A stretch of DNA of 64,000 nt, from contig NC_133294.1 in the NCBI RefSeq assembly GCF_005239225.2, forward strand, positions 5,183,576 through 5,247,575, given 5' to 3'. Below are positions 21,715 to 34,545 of the stretch, piece by piece. Numbering within the stretch: position 1 is the first letter of the stretch; each line of letters begins with the position of its first letter. Made by a program: the position numbers and the translations under genes. The notes under the pieces were generated by a model, which saw only the letters and a program-made list of their open reading frames with translations, ran no database searches and was not told the origin of the DNA. Source of the stretch: Populus alba. Its lineage: Eukaryota; Streptophyta; Magnoliopsida; Malpighiales; Salicaceae.

Positions 21715-23438
21715 ACAGATTATAAACACGGTACAAAATTAATAGGATACAAACCTTTTGGTGTAATGATTGATTAAATATTGAGATAATTACCCAGAAA
21801 TCTTTGTGGTGTCAATAATAAAAAAATCTTGTAATTCATAGCATACATGACTCTTCATCTTGTAAAGTTTTAGAGTTACTACGGGGATGGAAGATACATG
21901 ACTTTTCATAGCATTTTTTTTTGCTAGACTATGGATCCTTTACAGATAACCTAAATGTTTACTCCTCCACCTATAATGGATATGCTTGTCTACTACTAGA
22001 GTTCAATAACCTAAAGTCTTACTCCTCCGTCTATCATGGATGTGCTTGGCCTCCTGCCAGAGTGAGTTCAATGAGTTCTAAGCTTTAATTGTCACTTAAT
22101 TTAAAATCTACATAATATTTTGGTTAATTTAAAAAATATTTTTCAATCATTCTCCCACTTAGCCTATATAATCAAGTGTTTTCTTCCATATATTCTAATT
22201 TATTACATCCGTAAAATGAACACTTAATGAGCAAATAAACCATATAAATAAACTTTTAATAAATCATGCGGTGGTCCAACTTTATATATTCCAATAGATA
22301 TAGAAAATAATATCTATGTACACAAAACATCAATTTAATATCTAAGAATAATAATAAAAAAATATCTAGACAATTAGCTAAAAACAAATAAAGTCAAACA
22401 CTTAAATATCTTTTCTTTTTTTGTCTTACTCTTTTTATTATATTTAACAAGTTTTGTGCATTTATCAAAATCTCTCTCATTCATTTATACCAAATATATG
22501 CATATTCAAGGGCATTGTTGCCATTTTTTTTATTAAAACCTTTCTTTTCTTTCAAAATATTACACTAAAAAAACTAAAGGAAAATGAAGAAGACATCTAT
22601 TCAAGAAACAAGATATGCTTTGAAGTTAAAGTTATTGGGGCTTTTAGATTAATTTAAAAATTTGGACTTATTTTGGATTTGAAAATTTTCCTCTATGTTC
22701 CACCATTTTCTAAAATTTAGATTTTAGTTTCTAGATTTTGTGATGTTGGTTTTGGATTTTTGTTAGATGAAAATGTTTTTAGTATTTTAAAAACTAAAGT
22801 TTCTATTAGTGGTGGAACATTAATTAATGATTTATATAAAATTAATCTAGACTTTACTTTTGAGCTCAACTATTTATCAATGCATGTTGATTCTATAATT
22901 AAAAGGAGCAAAATGGATGAGAATTCCTCTATGTTTTGGCATAAAAGATTAGGTCACATCTTCATTAAAAGAATTTAAAAAAATAGTGAATGATGAAGTT
23001 TTAAACACTTTTAATTTTACTGATTTTGGTACTTGTGTAGATTACATAAAGGGATAACAAACTAACAAGATCATTAAAAATACTGTGAGAAGCTCGAAAA
23101 TTTTTTAAATCATATGTACTGACATTTGTGGACTATTTAATACTCTATGCCTAAATGATCAAAGATATTTCACCTCATTCATTGATGATCATTCTAATAG
23201 ATTTATGTATCTCTGTCTTTTATTTGATAAAGCTGAAGCACTTGATGCTTTTAAGACCTATAAGGTTGAGGTGGAGAAAAAAATATATCATAAAGTTTGT
23301 AAGGTCAAGTAGAGGTGGAGAGTATTATGATAGACAAATGAAAAATAAAAAATGTCAAATTCATTTGCAAAGTGCCTTAAAGGAGAGGGCATTATTACAC
23401 AATATACAATGTCTGACACACCAAATAATAAGATAATA
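21715..23438 (+). mobile_element. Ty1/copia remnant in intron 3, copy A
   Basis: Left LTR-like stretch about 21715-22150, with a local internal duplication of an ACTCCTCC-containing segment. A degenerate copia polyprotein follows: GAG-pre-integrase region near 22750-22980 (MFWHKRLGHIFIKRI), then integrase pieces to about 23430 (EVEKK, SSRGGEYYDRQ). Stops and shifts make it non-functional. The same insertion is in the paralog (48017-50793), so it predates the duplication. Its right part is missing because of the CACTA junction at 23439. Confidence 0.82.
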
Positions 23439-24504
23439 CACTACTAGAAAATCAATAAATACAAACAGAAATATGGAGAGAATATTTTCATTGGTATATT
23501 GCCGATGGATTTTACAGACTAGAATTTCCATTGGATTTCACCAAGGGAATTACAGTGGGAAAAATAATAATTAAAATAAAGTAAAAAACACACAATGATG
23601 TCTCATTTTTATCAATGAAATTACCGACGGAATTTCTTTCGTCGGTAAAATCCATCGATAAATTCGTTAGTAAACTATGAACATTGTTCATCATGTCAAA
23701 TACAAAGGGAATCACCAACGAAAATTTCGTTGATATTTTTTAAAGAGCTCTGGAACTGTTCACTTTCCAATTGCACTATTAATTATTGTTCTTTACAGAC
23801 AAAATCACTGACGAATTGAAAAGTTGTCGGTATTATTTGGCAGTTTTCTGAAAAATTTTGATTAAATTAAAATTTTAAATTAAATATTACAGCCGAAATC
23901 ACCGATGGATTAAAAAGTTGTCGATAATATTTGGCGGTTTCTGAAAAGTTTCAATTAAATTAAAAATTTAAATTGAATATTATAGATGGAATCACCGATG
24001 GAATAATTAAAAATATTAATATTTAATTATCCATCGATAAAATGCTCCAATAAAAAGCTTAGGATCCCTAATTTCACAACAGACAGGGTTCCTTTCTTCT
24101 TCTTCCCTATATGTAAAAAACATCAATATTCATTTCTTTCTCTTCTCCTCTCTCGTCGACTCATTCTCTTCTCCTCTATGCTGAGGTGTGTATTTTTCTC
24201 CTTTTTTTTTCTTCTTAATTTTTTTAAATTAATATACTTTACAAATTGTTTCTCTCTTCTTTGCTTCGCTTGCAAACAACATTAAGGTAAGATTTTTTTT
24301 TCTTATTTTTTCATGTTTTTTTTTCTACTATATTTTTTATTTTATTTTATTTTAATTGTTTTTGTTCTTGATACTTGTATGAATATTGTTGTAAGATTTG
24401 TTTTTCGTATGATTTTCTACTTCTTGGAAATTGAGTATTATAGATTGTTGATTTATATTAATTTAATTATTTTATAGTTTAGTAAAATGGATTTTTTTAC
24501 TAAA
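23439..24504 (+). mobile_element. CACTA (En/Spm-type) transposon end
   Basis: Begins with the diagnostic terminus CACTACTAGAAAATC. Subterminal short motifs follow in both orientations, based on ACCGACGGAA / TTCGTCGGT and ATCACCGATGG (about 23500-24050), as is usual for plant CACTA elements. A pyrimidine-rich leader-like region lies at 24080-24330. No transposase exon and no inverted right end are visible before host sequence resumes at 24505 in the middle of exon 4. It is therefore a 5'-terminal fragment or a deletion derivative. Confidence 0.82.
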
Positions 24505-25808
24505 CTATGAATACTTGCCAAACAAAAGCTTGGACTCGTTTCTTTTCCGTAAGTCTCTTCAAGTATTTATTGCCCTGATTTACTCTAGTTGTCAAATTTT
24601 ACCTGTCTGAAAAATAATTGTTTCGACAGATGAAAGCAGAAGATTGTTATTGGATTGGCGAAAACGCTTTGTTATTATTGTTGGAATAGCTCGTGGGATT
24701 TTATATCTTCACCAAGATTCCAGGTTGAGAATCATTCATAGGGATTTAAAATGTAGCAACATTCTACTGGATGCAGAGATGAACCCAAAAATATCAGATT
24801 TCGGAATGGCAAAAAAATTTGAAGGCAACCAAACAGAAGATAGGACAAGGAGAGTTGTGGGAACATAGTAAGTACCTTTGCCTGAAACAAAGACCGAGTG
24901 TGACAAAGTGCTATCATTGATTACCAGGAATCCTAAAACTTCAGATTCTTGTTTTTCTGATGCAGTGGCTATATGTCACCAGAATATGCTGTGCTTGGAA
25001 ACTTTTCTGTAAAATCAGATGTTTTCAGTTTTGGGGTCATGTTGCTAGAGATTGTGAGTGGCAAGAAGAACAATAGATTTTATCAACAGGATCCTCCTTT
25101 GACCTTGATTGGATATGTGAGTTATAAGAGAGCCATGCGTGCTCTTGGCTGCATTTCAATGTTCACAATTTTAGATGATTTTATCAACAGAATCCCGCTC
25201 TCATTTCTTGTATGCTAATGATTTATATGAACACACAGGTGTGGGAATTATGGAGGGAAGACAAAGCATTGGAGATAGTTGATCCATCACTGAACGAGTT
25301 GTATCATCCGCGTGAAGCCTTGAAATGCATACAAATTGGTCTTCTGTGCGTGCAAGAAGATGCCTCGGACAGACCATCCATGTTGGCAGTTGTTTTTATG
25401 TTGAGTAACGAAACAGAGATTCCTTCTCCAAAACAACCTGCATTCCTCTTTAGAAAATCTGAAAATAATCCTGATATAGCATTAGACGTAGAAGATGGAC
25501 AGTGTTCTCTAAATGAGGTGACAATTACTGAAATTGCGTGTCGCTGAAGCTGTGCTGTCTGAAAATTTGCTAATATGAAGTTCCATTAGATTTGTAATGA
25601 AAACAAATATGATGTACATCACAACAGATCAAGCTCTTCAGCGCTAGACGTACCCACTGCTAAAACTCCCAACCTGATTCTAAACAACGGATCCATTCTG
25701 CCTAACAGCATCATCATATGTTATGCTATAGGTGTGGTGTTCGTCAACTATTCTTTTATGGATAGTTACTCTATCTACCTTCTGTTTTGATGCTTGCTTT
25801 GTCTTTGC

Positions 25809-26275
25809 CTTTTTCTCCTCTGTTCCTGAGCCACAAATAACCACATATGCTAATGATCAACCATGTTGAACCCACAGTTGGAACAAGAACGGTCAGCAAT
25901 TCCTTTTCAAGGGAACCATTTGATGCCCTTGCATTCTGCATGAGAATGAGAAGAGTACAGAGAACTCAATTGTGATTGAAACAGAACAAAGACAATAACT
26001 TTGAAGATCAGACGCCTTTTCTCACTAATATTTTTGTTTATGAAAAATGTTTTTGAAAATAGTACTTTTTATTGGGAAATTCAGCGCAAAACTAGTAATT
26101 TAAGTGCATCGACTCGAATATACAGATCATATCTAATGCATCCTTTTCTCTTCCTGGAGTATCTACAATTGCATATGCAGCGCATGAACGATTCATACTT
26201 GTGAAGGTACTTTTTCTACCTTCACAAACCCTTGAGTTCATACACAGATTGAAATGTACATCAACAGGTGTATAT
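25809..26275 (-). pseudogene. Inverted S-RLK relic (PAN end plus transmembrane exon), copy A
   Basis: On minus, about 26100-26260 reads as a damaged end of an S-RLK first exon: a GFVKVE-like start, then SCAAYAIVDTPGREK of the PAN domain, a deletion, then DLYIRVDALKL, which is the usual last line of exon 1 (26098-26130). Beyond an intron of about 170 bp, 25809-25935 is a transmembrane exon (ELLTVLVPTVGSTW, then GYLWLRNRGEKGK) with a proper CATGCAG acceptor. The donor position reads GC instead of GT. No kinase exon follows. It is opposite in orientation to the gene just upstream and is duplicated at 52619-52850. Confidence 0.75.
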
Positions 26276-29098
26276 ATAGACTTACAAAGTTTTCCTTGTA
26301 TAATGGCATCTGGCCTCTCCATGGCTATGAGACTGTTCACCAATAATGTCCTGTACCCTTGGAGAGAGAGAATTGTGGGAAATATGTAAATATTTTGATT
26401 CAATAATTTGTGTTTTGAAAGTAAGAAGTAATTGGAAACTAGATTTTTAAAAAAATAAATAAATTATATTTATAAGAATATTGATCCCAATGCAAGTGTC
26501 AAAGTACTCTGAAAGCAAGCTAAGTTTATATAAAGAATTTGTTTTTGTGAATTTTGTCATGTGATATGTAAAAATGAAATTCATTGTCATTTCCAAGTTG
26601 ACCTAGGCTCAATTTTCTTCATTTTAAGCGTGAAAGAAATAAAATAGTAATAATAAATAAAATAAAATAATAAATTAGATTTTCTATTTTTTTATTAATT
26701 AAGGGTATTATAGTAACAATAAATATATTAGTAATTACATAATAATTTAAAGGGCAAAAATAAAATAAAACTCTATAGCAACTTACACTCAATCTTGTCA
26801 AACGATTAAAGCCCACATCAATACCAAGAAGGATAGGAAGCTGAAGGAGAAGGTTTGATTTATAGCCAAAATCTTTATTTATTTATTTTTTTACCAATTT
26901 GAGGTACATGTTTTCTATCCTTATATTTTAATTTAGTGTTTTTATGCATTTTAGAGTTATTGAGAAAGGTTTAGGAATTATATTTCTTATGATATCATGT
27001 TTTTAATTACCTTTAAGGACATGGTGTAATACTAATGGTGTCATAGATTAATAGGAAGTCATTACAAGTGATTTTACATGTTTTTAGTAGATTAATTTGA
27101 AGTAATAATGAAATTAAGAGATTTGAAAAAAATAAAATTTTAGAGTGTCGGATTATGGTCTTCCAATGATTGTTTTGGTTGGAATTTAATACCTAATTAT
27201 AATATGTTGTAAGTTCTTTGATTTGATGGGTCACTTTCCCAAATCAAAGTTGTGGATTAAAAATTATGATAGTCAAATGCAAGTCAATTGGAATATTTTT
27301 TTTTAATTAAAGAGTGCAATTCTCCCTGAATATTTTATAACCCTAAAAATTGTTGTTTCTATTGAATATGTTGCTAGGAAATTTTAGTGCGCTTTTAATA
27401 TTTTTTGAGTATTTTTTTAAAAAGTATTTTTTATTAGTTTAATTTATTAGTTAATAACTAAAATTTATTTTTGAAGAGTGATGAATAACTTTTATAATTA
27501 AGTTTAAAACATTTTAATAGACTACTATTAATTTCTTTTCATGTAGAATTTGAATAAGTGAAAAGTATTTCATAAAGAACTTGATTTGTATATGAATTAA
27601 TTTATTTACTAAATAAATTATTTGAAAAAAATAGTTGCACTTAATTTTTGACACCTCCACTTTAATTATACTTATAATATTGTTTTAGTTGAAATAAAAA
27701 TATTTATTATCCTTTTCTAATAGATTGTATAATGTTATTAAATTTGAACTATAATAGTGATATGTTTTACATAATTATTTTGGGTGATTTTTGGTATTTA
27801 ATTATTAAAAATAGATATTTTTAAGAAAAATAGTTGGTTGTAATAACATGTTTCTAGTATTGGGTGATTTTTCATGGGAATTATAGGTTCATTTAAGCAA
27901 GTGATGTAATTAATTTTTTTTATTAAATTAGGAATTAGAAACAAGCTCATATATCATATTGGATATAAGTGAGCATAAAATTTATAATGATTGTTATTGT
28001 TAGGAGTGCTTGGTTGTCAATAAGACTAATATTGGATTTGTGTAACACGCAAGTAATATTTCATCACTTTGGTTAATTATTTTAAGTTAGAAAATATATA
28101 TTTATGTACAAAATGAGTTTTTTCAAATAATTATTGTTTTGTAAATTAGGTGAATCATACATGTAATTGATTTTGTAAATAATGTTAAGTGTTTTATAAA
28201 AATATGTTTATGATTGCAAAAGTTCTTTGAATATATTTTAAGCTATATTTATTTGTACTGTGATATCGTGATCACACAAATTAATTACTATAGTTTAAAT
28301 AAATAAGATAATATAAAGCAAACAAATGATCAATCCCACGAGAAAGATCTAGTTCGGATCTTTATGCTAAATGATTCAAAGTTGGGGGGTTGAGATTATC
28401 TAAGCTATAGTAGGGTAAACAAAATAAAGTAATCAAACTAAGTTAAATAAACCAAAACTTATTATGAGAAAAACATTTCAAGTAAATGTCCAACGACATA
28501 AATAAAAATTTATTATTGAAACGACTCGTTAATTTATATTATGAATATTTATCTTTTTTTAATATTAATCAGTTAAGCAATCCACAATATAACTAATCTA
28601 ACCATTAAACAACCATTGTGTCCGCACTAGCAATTTAATTCAACGGCAGCCTTAAGATCTAGATAGGTTGATAAATCTAGACAACATAACTTTCTGCAAT
28701 CTATGTTCAATTTAATTGAATGTTTTTTCTAAAATTAATAGCATAGATCTTTCATAATTATTAAACTTAGTCGCTTCACAAGTTAAATATCACAACTCCA
28801 TTTTTTATAGAAAACTTAGCAATAAATTGATTAGAACAATAACTTAGAGTCCGTTTTAATCAATCAAACTAAACAATCATAGAAAAAAACATAGAAAAAC
28901 ATTCATACTCATCATATAAACTGAAAAGAAAAGATAAAATAGATCTCATAGTTTTTTTAAATATGAAGGCTTTTGTATCCTTTCAACCAAGAAAAATAAC
29001 TTAGTCTTGTATGACTATAAAAAATCTAAGGAAAAGAAAGGGTGAAAACATAATTTTGAGTGTAGGAAAAAAGATGAGAGTTTCTTTCTTTTTTTAGC

Positions 29099-29148
<50 letters not shown>

Positions 29149-31483
29149 TCTTTCTTTTTATATGATAGGAAACCAAAACCCTCACATTCCTAGTAGTTTG
29201 TTTGTATCCTAAAATAATAAAATTTATTTCGAACATATACAATCTTTATTTAAGTAATACAATAACTACTTTCTTATAAAGAAGGAAAAACAGTCTTGCA
29301 TAAAATCTTCAAGCTTTGACTTTGGAATTCATGAAGTTAATTTACTCAAATAAAAACCTTTTTCATATGAAAAAATAATTGTCATATTGGTTTCAATGTT
29401 TAAGACTTATTTCTTCACAAAACCTGTTTGTTAATAGAACTTATAGGTTGTCTTAGAAATATCATATCTCTCATATGAGCTTTTTCTTTTTCTGGTGAAA
29501 TTTAGTAAGTTGATAGGTCTTTAAGTGAAAATAAAAATAAAAATTGAGATTACATCAACTAGACTTCTCTAACTCAAGATATTCAAGTCGGAATGATCTA
29601 AAGTCAAAACTAGCAATATGCGAGACTTGTTTTTGAAGGTTGTGATTTCAAAGCTCTTTTATTTTTCTCTTGCCATATATGTATAAAAAGGTATGGATGT
29701 TACTTTCTAATTATATAGAATTCAGTTCATTTCGACCAATACAACTCAAGTTCTGTTTAAAATATCGATCAAATGCTAAATATATCAATATTCAACATTG
29801 GCTGGAACAGAGTCTGAATTTTATAAGTAAATTACTCATTTTTGAATCTTACATCCAAAAGTATGTTCAAAACATAAAACAAATAACATCAAGATATTTT
29901 ATATATATATAATATGGACAAAATACTATAATATTTCGACAAATATGGGCAAAATATTATAATATTTCAAACATTGGTAAATTTAGGTAAAATTATCGAA
30001 TAATATAATAGTATTAATTTATAAGTTTTGACATATTTCATCTAGTTAAGCAAATGATTTGTTATCAGTATGTGCTCACCTCTTATTTAATTTTGGAAAA
30101 GGCTTAGAATGTCATCTAGTTGTTTTGGAAGTTTATAGTTAATTTCTAGACTTTAATAGTTAAATAATTAAATCAATTTATTATCTTTGATCACTACATT
30201 TGTTTTTATTTGACTTTAAAGTTAGATTTATATTAGACTTAATTAATTTATGATTCAATGTATTTTCTTTTAATTGAATATTATTTTGAATATTATTTTA
30301 AATATAATTTTTATTTTTGTAGTTCAAATTTCTTTCATGCACATTGAATAATTTCATGAGTTTGGTTTGAAGCGTGATATTAAGTCTCTCTATATTTGTT
30401 ATGGGGAAAAAATTCTACATAACTAAATTTGGTAAAGACTAGAATTCTTCGATCAAACCGTGTCAATCAACATAAAACCAGTTGGTTGCTATGGTGTTAG
30501 GTTTAAATAAAATTGAAAAACTAGTATAGGCAAGGTTTTTTTTAAAAAAAAAAAATAAATAGCACCACTAGAAAGGAAATGCTGATGTTTTTGAAAAACC
30601 ACTGGTACCGATAATGTTTTTTTTTTCAAGCTATGTCATTGATGTAGTAGACTATTTTTTTTTAATACAACTTTATTTTAATGGGTATACCTTTTAATTC
30701 AATAGGTTAAAATTTTGTGCTTTATTTATTAATTATAAGGTTAAAATTTTGTATCAATCCAAATGTGGAAAGGCTTTCAAATAAATCTAAGAAATTATTG
30801 TTTGGGATTTGCAATATTTACTTAGTTGATTTTTAAAAAACAATTCTCCTTAGTTTTAAACTATTTTATTATTTTTTTCCAGTTTTGTTTAAGATGTTTT
30901 TTCTAGTATAAATAGGATTTTTATCTTGTATTTTAGGAGGTTACTTGAAGAGAAATATTCAATAATAAAATTTTGAATTGAAGTTTTATATATTGTTGAT
31001 GCAAATGAAAGTAACACAAGAAAGACAACAAAAAAATAAAAATACAAAATAATGCTAAAACAAATCACATAAAAATCCTAATTTATAATTTTATAAACTG
31101 GATATTTTTTTTCAAATAATCTATCACTTTAAGAGGTTTGCAATTCCTACAATAAACCTAAAACTTACCTAAACTAACAATAAAATCAGAAAATAAAGGG
31201 AAAATAATAAAAGTAATAAGAAAACTAGGAAAAACATCTTAAATAAAGATAAAAAAAAAAGAAGTTTTAAATCTAAATAAAAAAAAATAATCATAAATCA
31301 ACTAGAAAATATAAAAAATCATAAATAGTAATTTTTTGGCCCTTTTGAACTATGATTGGTATGAACTTTTTACTCTAAAATCTTTTACCAAAGTTATAGC
31401 ATGATCTAACCATGAAATTGTAGGTTATACTAATTAATATAAAGTTGTGTATTGAAAAAAACAACTCCTTCATTAGTCTTATT
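26276..31483. other. AT-rich intergenic region
   Basis: Over 5 kb with no frame that resembles a protein I know and no exon-like pattern. It contains a CT microsatellite at 29102-29143 and several A/T runs. Parts of 28260-29160 look like retroelement leader sequence, but I cannot assign them. Confidence 0.5.
29102..29143. repeat. (CT)n microsatellite
   Basis: About 21 uninterrupted CT dinucleotides. Confidence 0.97.
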
Positions 31484-32281
31484 TGTAACAGTCTCAAATC
31501 ATAATGTCATGAAATCTCCAAACATTTATTTATCAATGTCAAGTATTGGGTAATATGTCTAAATTTATGGGATTTTGTTTTTTAAAATTTCGGCAGAGTT
31601 TCCTCTGTTTTTGTTGGTACCAAGTTATCGACAACACTTCTAATATATATCATTATGACTTCCATCTTGATCCAATCATCCTGGATCACATTCCAATCAT
31701 CAAACAATAACGCAATACTTATACTTATCAATTAATAATCAACATAAATGTACTCCCAAAGCAACCCAAAGGATAAACAAATTCATCACAAACATAATAA
31801 ATGCTAACTAACTACATAAATACAACATTAAGATTAAGAGTCATATTATGTTTATAATAAATCTTATCTTATCATTTTGAAAATGATTTGATCATACTAA
31901 TAACTATACATATATATAATACATCCACTACCTATTACACCTTTTACTTGATTTTTGCATCAGAAAAGGATTTACATTGAAAGTAAAGACATGAATATTA
32001 CATTCCAAAATGATAATTCATAAACAGGAGAATTCCTACATTTAACGGTCTGCATCACCTCGTGGCATACCTGGTTCAACAACAACCATATTAATTAACT
32101 TTCTCATTATATTAATCTAACATTAAATAATTACTCTTAACCTTTGAAATTTAGTACTTCTACTTCAATCTAACTTACTCCTATAATTTACATAATCTTT
32201 TTAGGACTTAAAAATCCAACTAATTCCTCTTAATTACCAAATACATCTAACACTTCCATATAGATACCCAAAATTCATTTT

Positions 32282-32675
32282 TTTCCTTCCTCGGTTACCA
32301 ATAGACCCAGTAATTCCATTCGAATTACCTATCATCCAGCTAACCTCTTTTGTTAGCCAATCAATCCGGTAATTCCATATGAATTACTCCTTATCCAGTT
32401 AATCTCTTTGTTAACCAATAAACCCGGTAATTCTCTTTATTACCCAAAAATCCGACTAACCCATTTCGGTTAGCAAAATCAATCCAGTAATTCCATATGA
32501 ATCACCCAATATCTGGCGAATCTCTTTTGTTAGCCAATCAATCCGGTAATTCCATTCGAATTACCTAGCATCCGGCTAATCTCTTGTATTAGTCAAACAA
32601 TCCGGTAATTCCATACGAATTACCCCATATCCGGTTAACCTCTTTGTTAACCAATAAAACCGGTAATTTCACATA
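32282..32675. repeat. 59-bp minisatellite, about 7 units
   Basis: Units marked by CCGGTAATTCCATATGAATT (or CCAGTAATT) begin at about 32307, 32366, 32424, 32484, 32543, 32602 and 32660. Each unit also holds a TTTGTTAGCCAAT block, so TTAGCC/GGTTA and GGTAATT/AATTACC give small hairpin potential. Confidence 0.92.
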
Positions 32676-34042
32676 ATCATAACTCAAATTATTCATTTGT
32701 TCCATTCATTTACTATCAATTAAATAAGCAACATAGATAATTAAGAAAACTAAAAATTACAAAAAGAGGTGACGAATTCATCTACCTTCTGTTCGGGATG
32801 ACCTAGCTCCTCCTGTCTAATAACCAGCTCCAGACACAGCTCCTGAATCAATCAAGTGTCATTATATCATTAGTCCATCAATATTTTTTTCTTATGTGCT
32901 GAACCATAAAGCACATAATATTTTTATTTGTAATTTGTTCTAATAAAAATTCATTCTCAAATATAACATCATTATTTTACATACAACCTCATATTTAACT
33001 CAAGTTACTTCTTTGTTTTCTCTATGTTCATAATTCCTCCATCAAATAATTCTTCCATTCTTTATACCCTCACATCATATTATTTATTTTATTTAAATAC
33101 TATATTCAAACACAATCTAGGCATCTTGTCTTCATATTTTCTTTTAACTAGTTTATTTCTCTTTTAATTTGAATTTACATATTATTATTATTATTATTTT
33201 CTCAACTTAAATGCTATCTCTTCATTTAGTCTTTCTTACATTTTCATTTATCATGATTAAACATGGTTTTTTTTCTAAACATTAACATCAAAACTCATTC
33301 TCCCATTTTTATTTTTTTTCCTTCATTGGCCGAATGTGATGTTTCTATTTCCTCCCCCAAATCTTTCTTCATTTACTTGTTATTTCAACTTGTTTTCATT
33401 CTATTCCTCTTCAATTTCATCATTTTCCCTTCCCCTCCTAATTCCCCCAAATTCACATAAGAACCCTAAGTTCAATAATCTAGGATTTAAGGGAAACTAA
33501 GGTAAAGTTCCATGAAATTACTTCCTAATTTAATCAAATAAGCTTAGGAAAAACATCTAAATCAACATTAAATCCAAACTTCTCATGCTTACCTATTGTT
33601 TTTCTTCCATTTCTCTTCTCTTCCAAGGTTAGCTGAATTCCCCTTCTCAAATCCTCATTCCTTCACTTGATTTAGTGTTTTATAGGTTTAACTTGCAAGT
33701 TTATAAAGTTATTCTCTCAATTTCCTTATTGTTTTTCCTTACTTTTCTCTCTATCTCTCACGTTATGCTCTGTTTTTCTTTTCATCTTTTTGTTTCTGCC
33801 CATTCGGCAGTTAATAAAAGAGAAGGAGGGCTTATATATTTTCTTTTCAATGGAAAATAACTATTCTACCCCTAATGAGTATTTTTGCCTCTATTTGACG
33901 GTCCTTATTTTTTTGCTAGCACTACCGAGCTCCATTCATCTTAAAATTTTAACCAGGTTTTATTCAGTATATTTTAAGGTTCCTTATAAAATTTTGGCTC
34001 AATCCGATGGTCGGATTAAAAATTACATCCAATAACATAAAA

Positions 34043-34545
34043 CTAGTCGAATTGTGATTTTTCGTCAAATTTCTGAATTTCTCTAAAAATTCTGAAATTT
34101 TAACCCAAGCTAAGGCATGATATTAGAACACTCCACGCAAATTTTCAGAATTTTCAGATCACCCAATCAAGAGTTACGAATTATTTTGTTTTACCTAAAA
34201 CTAGTCAATTTATGATTTTTCGTCAAATTTCCGAATTTCTCTAAAACTTCTGAAATTTTAACCCAATATAAGGCATGATATTAGAACGCTCCACGCAAAT
34301 TTTCATAATTTTCTGATCACCCAATCAAGAGTTACGAATTATTTTGTTTTACCTAAAACTAGTCAATTTATGATTTTTCGTCAAATTTCCAAATTTCTCT
34401 AAAAATTCTGAAATTTTAAACCAATATAAGGCATGATATTAGAACGCTCCATGCAAATTTTCATAATTTTCTGATCACCCAATCAAGAGTTACGAATTAT
34501 TTTGTTTTACCTAAAACTAGTCAATTTATGATTTTTCACCTAAAG
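34043..34545. repeat. 158-bp tandem repeat, 3 units plus partial
   Basis: CTAGTC anchors lie at 34043, 34201, 34359 and 34517, exactly 158 bp apart. The units differ by few bases and share GATTTTTCGTCAAATTTC and CACCCAATCAAGAGTTACG. Confidence 0.95.

Larger units (their letters stand above)
19716..25547 (+). pseudogene. G-type lectin S-receptor-like kinase, RKS1/At1g11410-like, copy A; exon 4 truncated
   Basis: Exons: 19716-20979, 21235-21366, 21481-21611, exon-4 remnant 24505-24548, 24630-24867, 24966-25116, 25239-25547. Exon 1 (421 codons) is open: signal peptide about residues 1-22 (LFLLFSLLMLHFSSC), B-lectin about 35-150 (VVWVANRNDPI), S-locus glycoprotein domain about 205-310, EGF-like Cys cluster and PAN about 335-415. 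Exon 2 is the membrane span; exon 3 ends in the glycine loop [10 protein letters not shown]. Exon 4 should be 211 nt as in the paralog (50815-51025), but only its last 44 nt remain. The beta3 lysine and alphaC glutamate are lost, and a CACTA transposon end occupies the preceding sequence. Exons 5-7 ([14 protein letters not shown]) are intact. At best it encodes a receptor with a dead or missing kinase. Confidence 0.88.
31484..34545 (-). mobile_element. LTR-like repeat region (tentative)
   Basis: Starts TGTAACAGTCTC, which on minus resembles a gypsy LTR end. It contains a 59-bp array, a pyrimidine-rich stretch (33240-33440, 33570-33800) and a 158-bp array, an organisation like the gypsy LTR at 8379-10545. 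No coding domain, opposite end or target duplication was found, so the assignment and both borders are weak. Confidence 0.3.

Noticed and set aside
29015..29242. Minus-strand frame with an Arg-Glu run
   Set aside because: Translation of the CT microsatellite.
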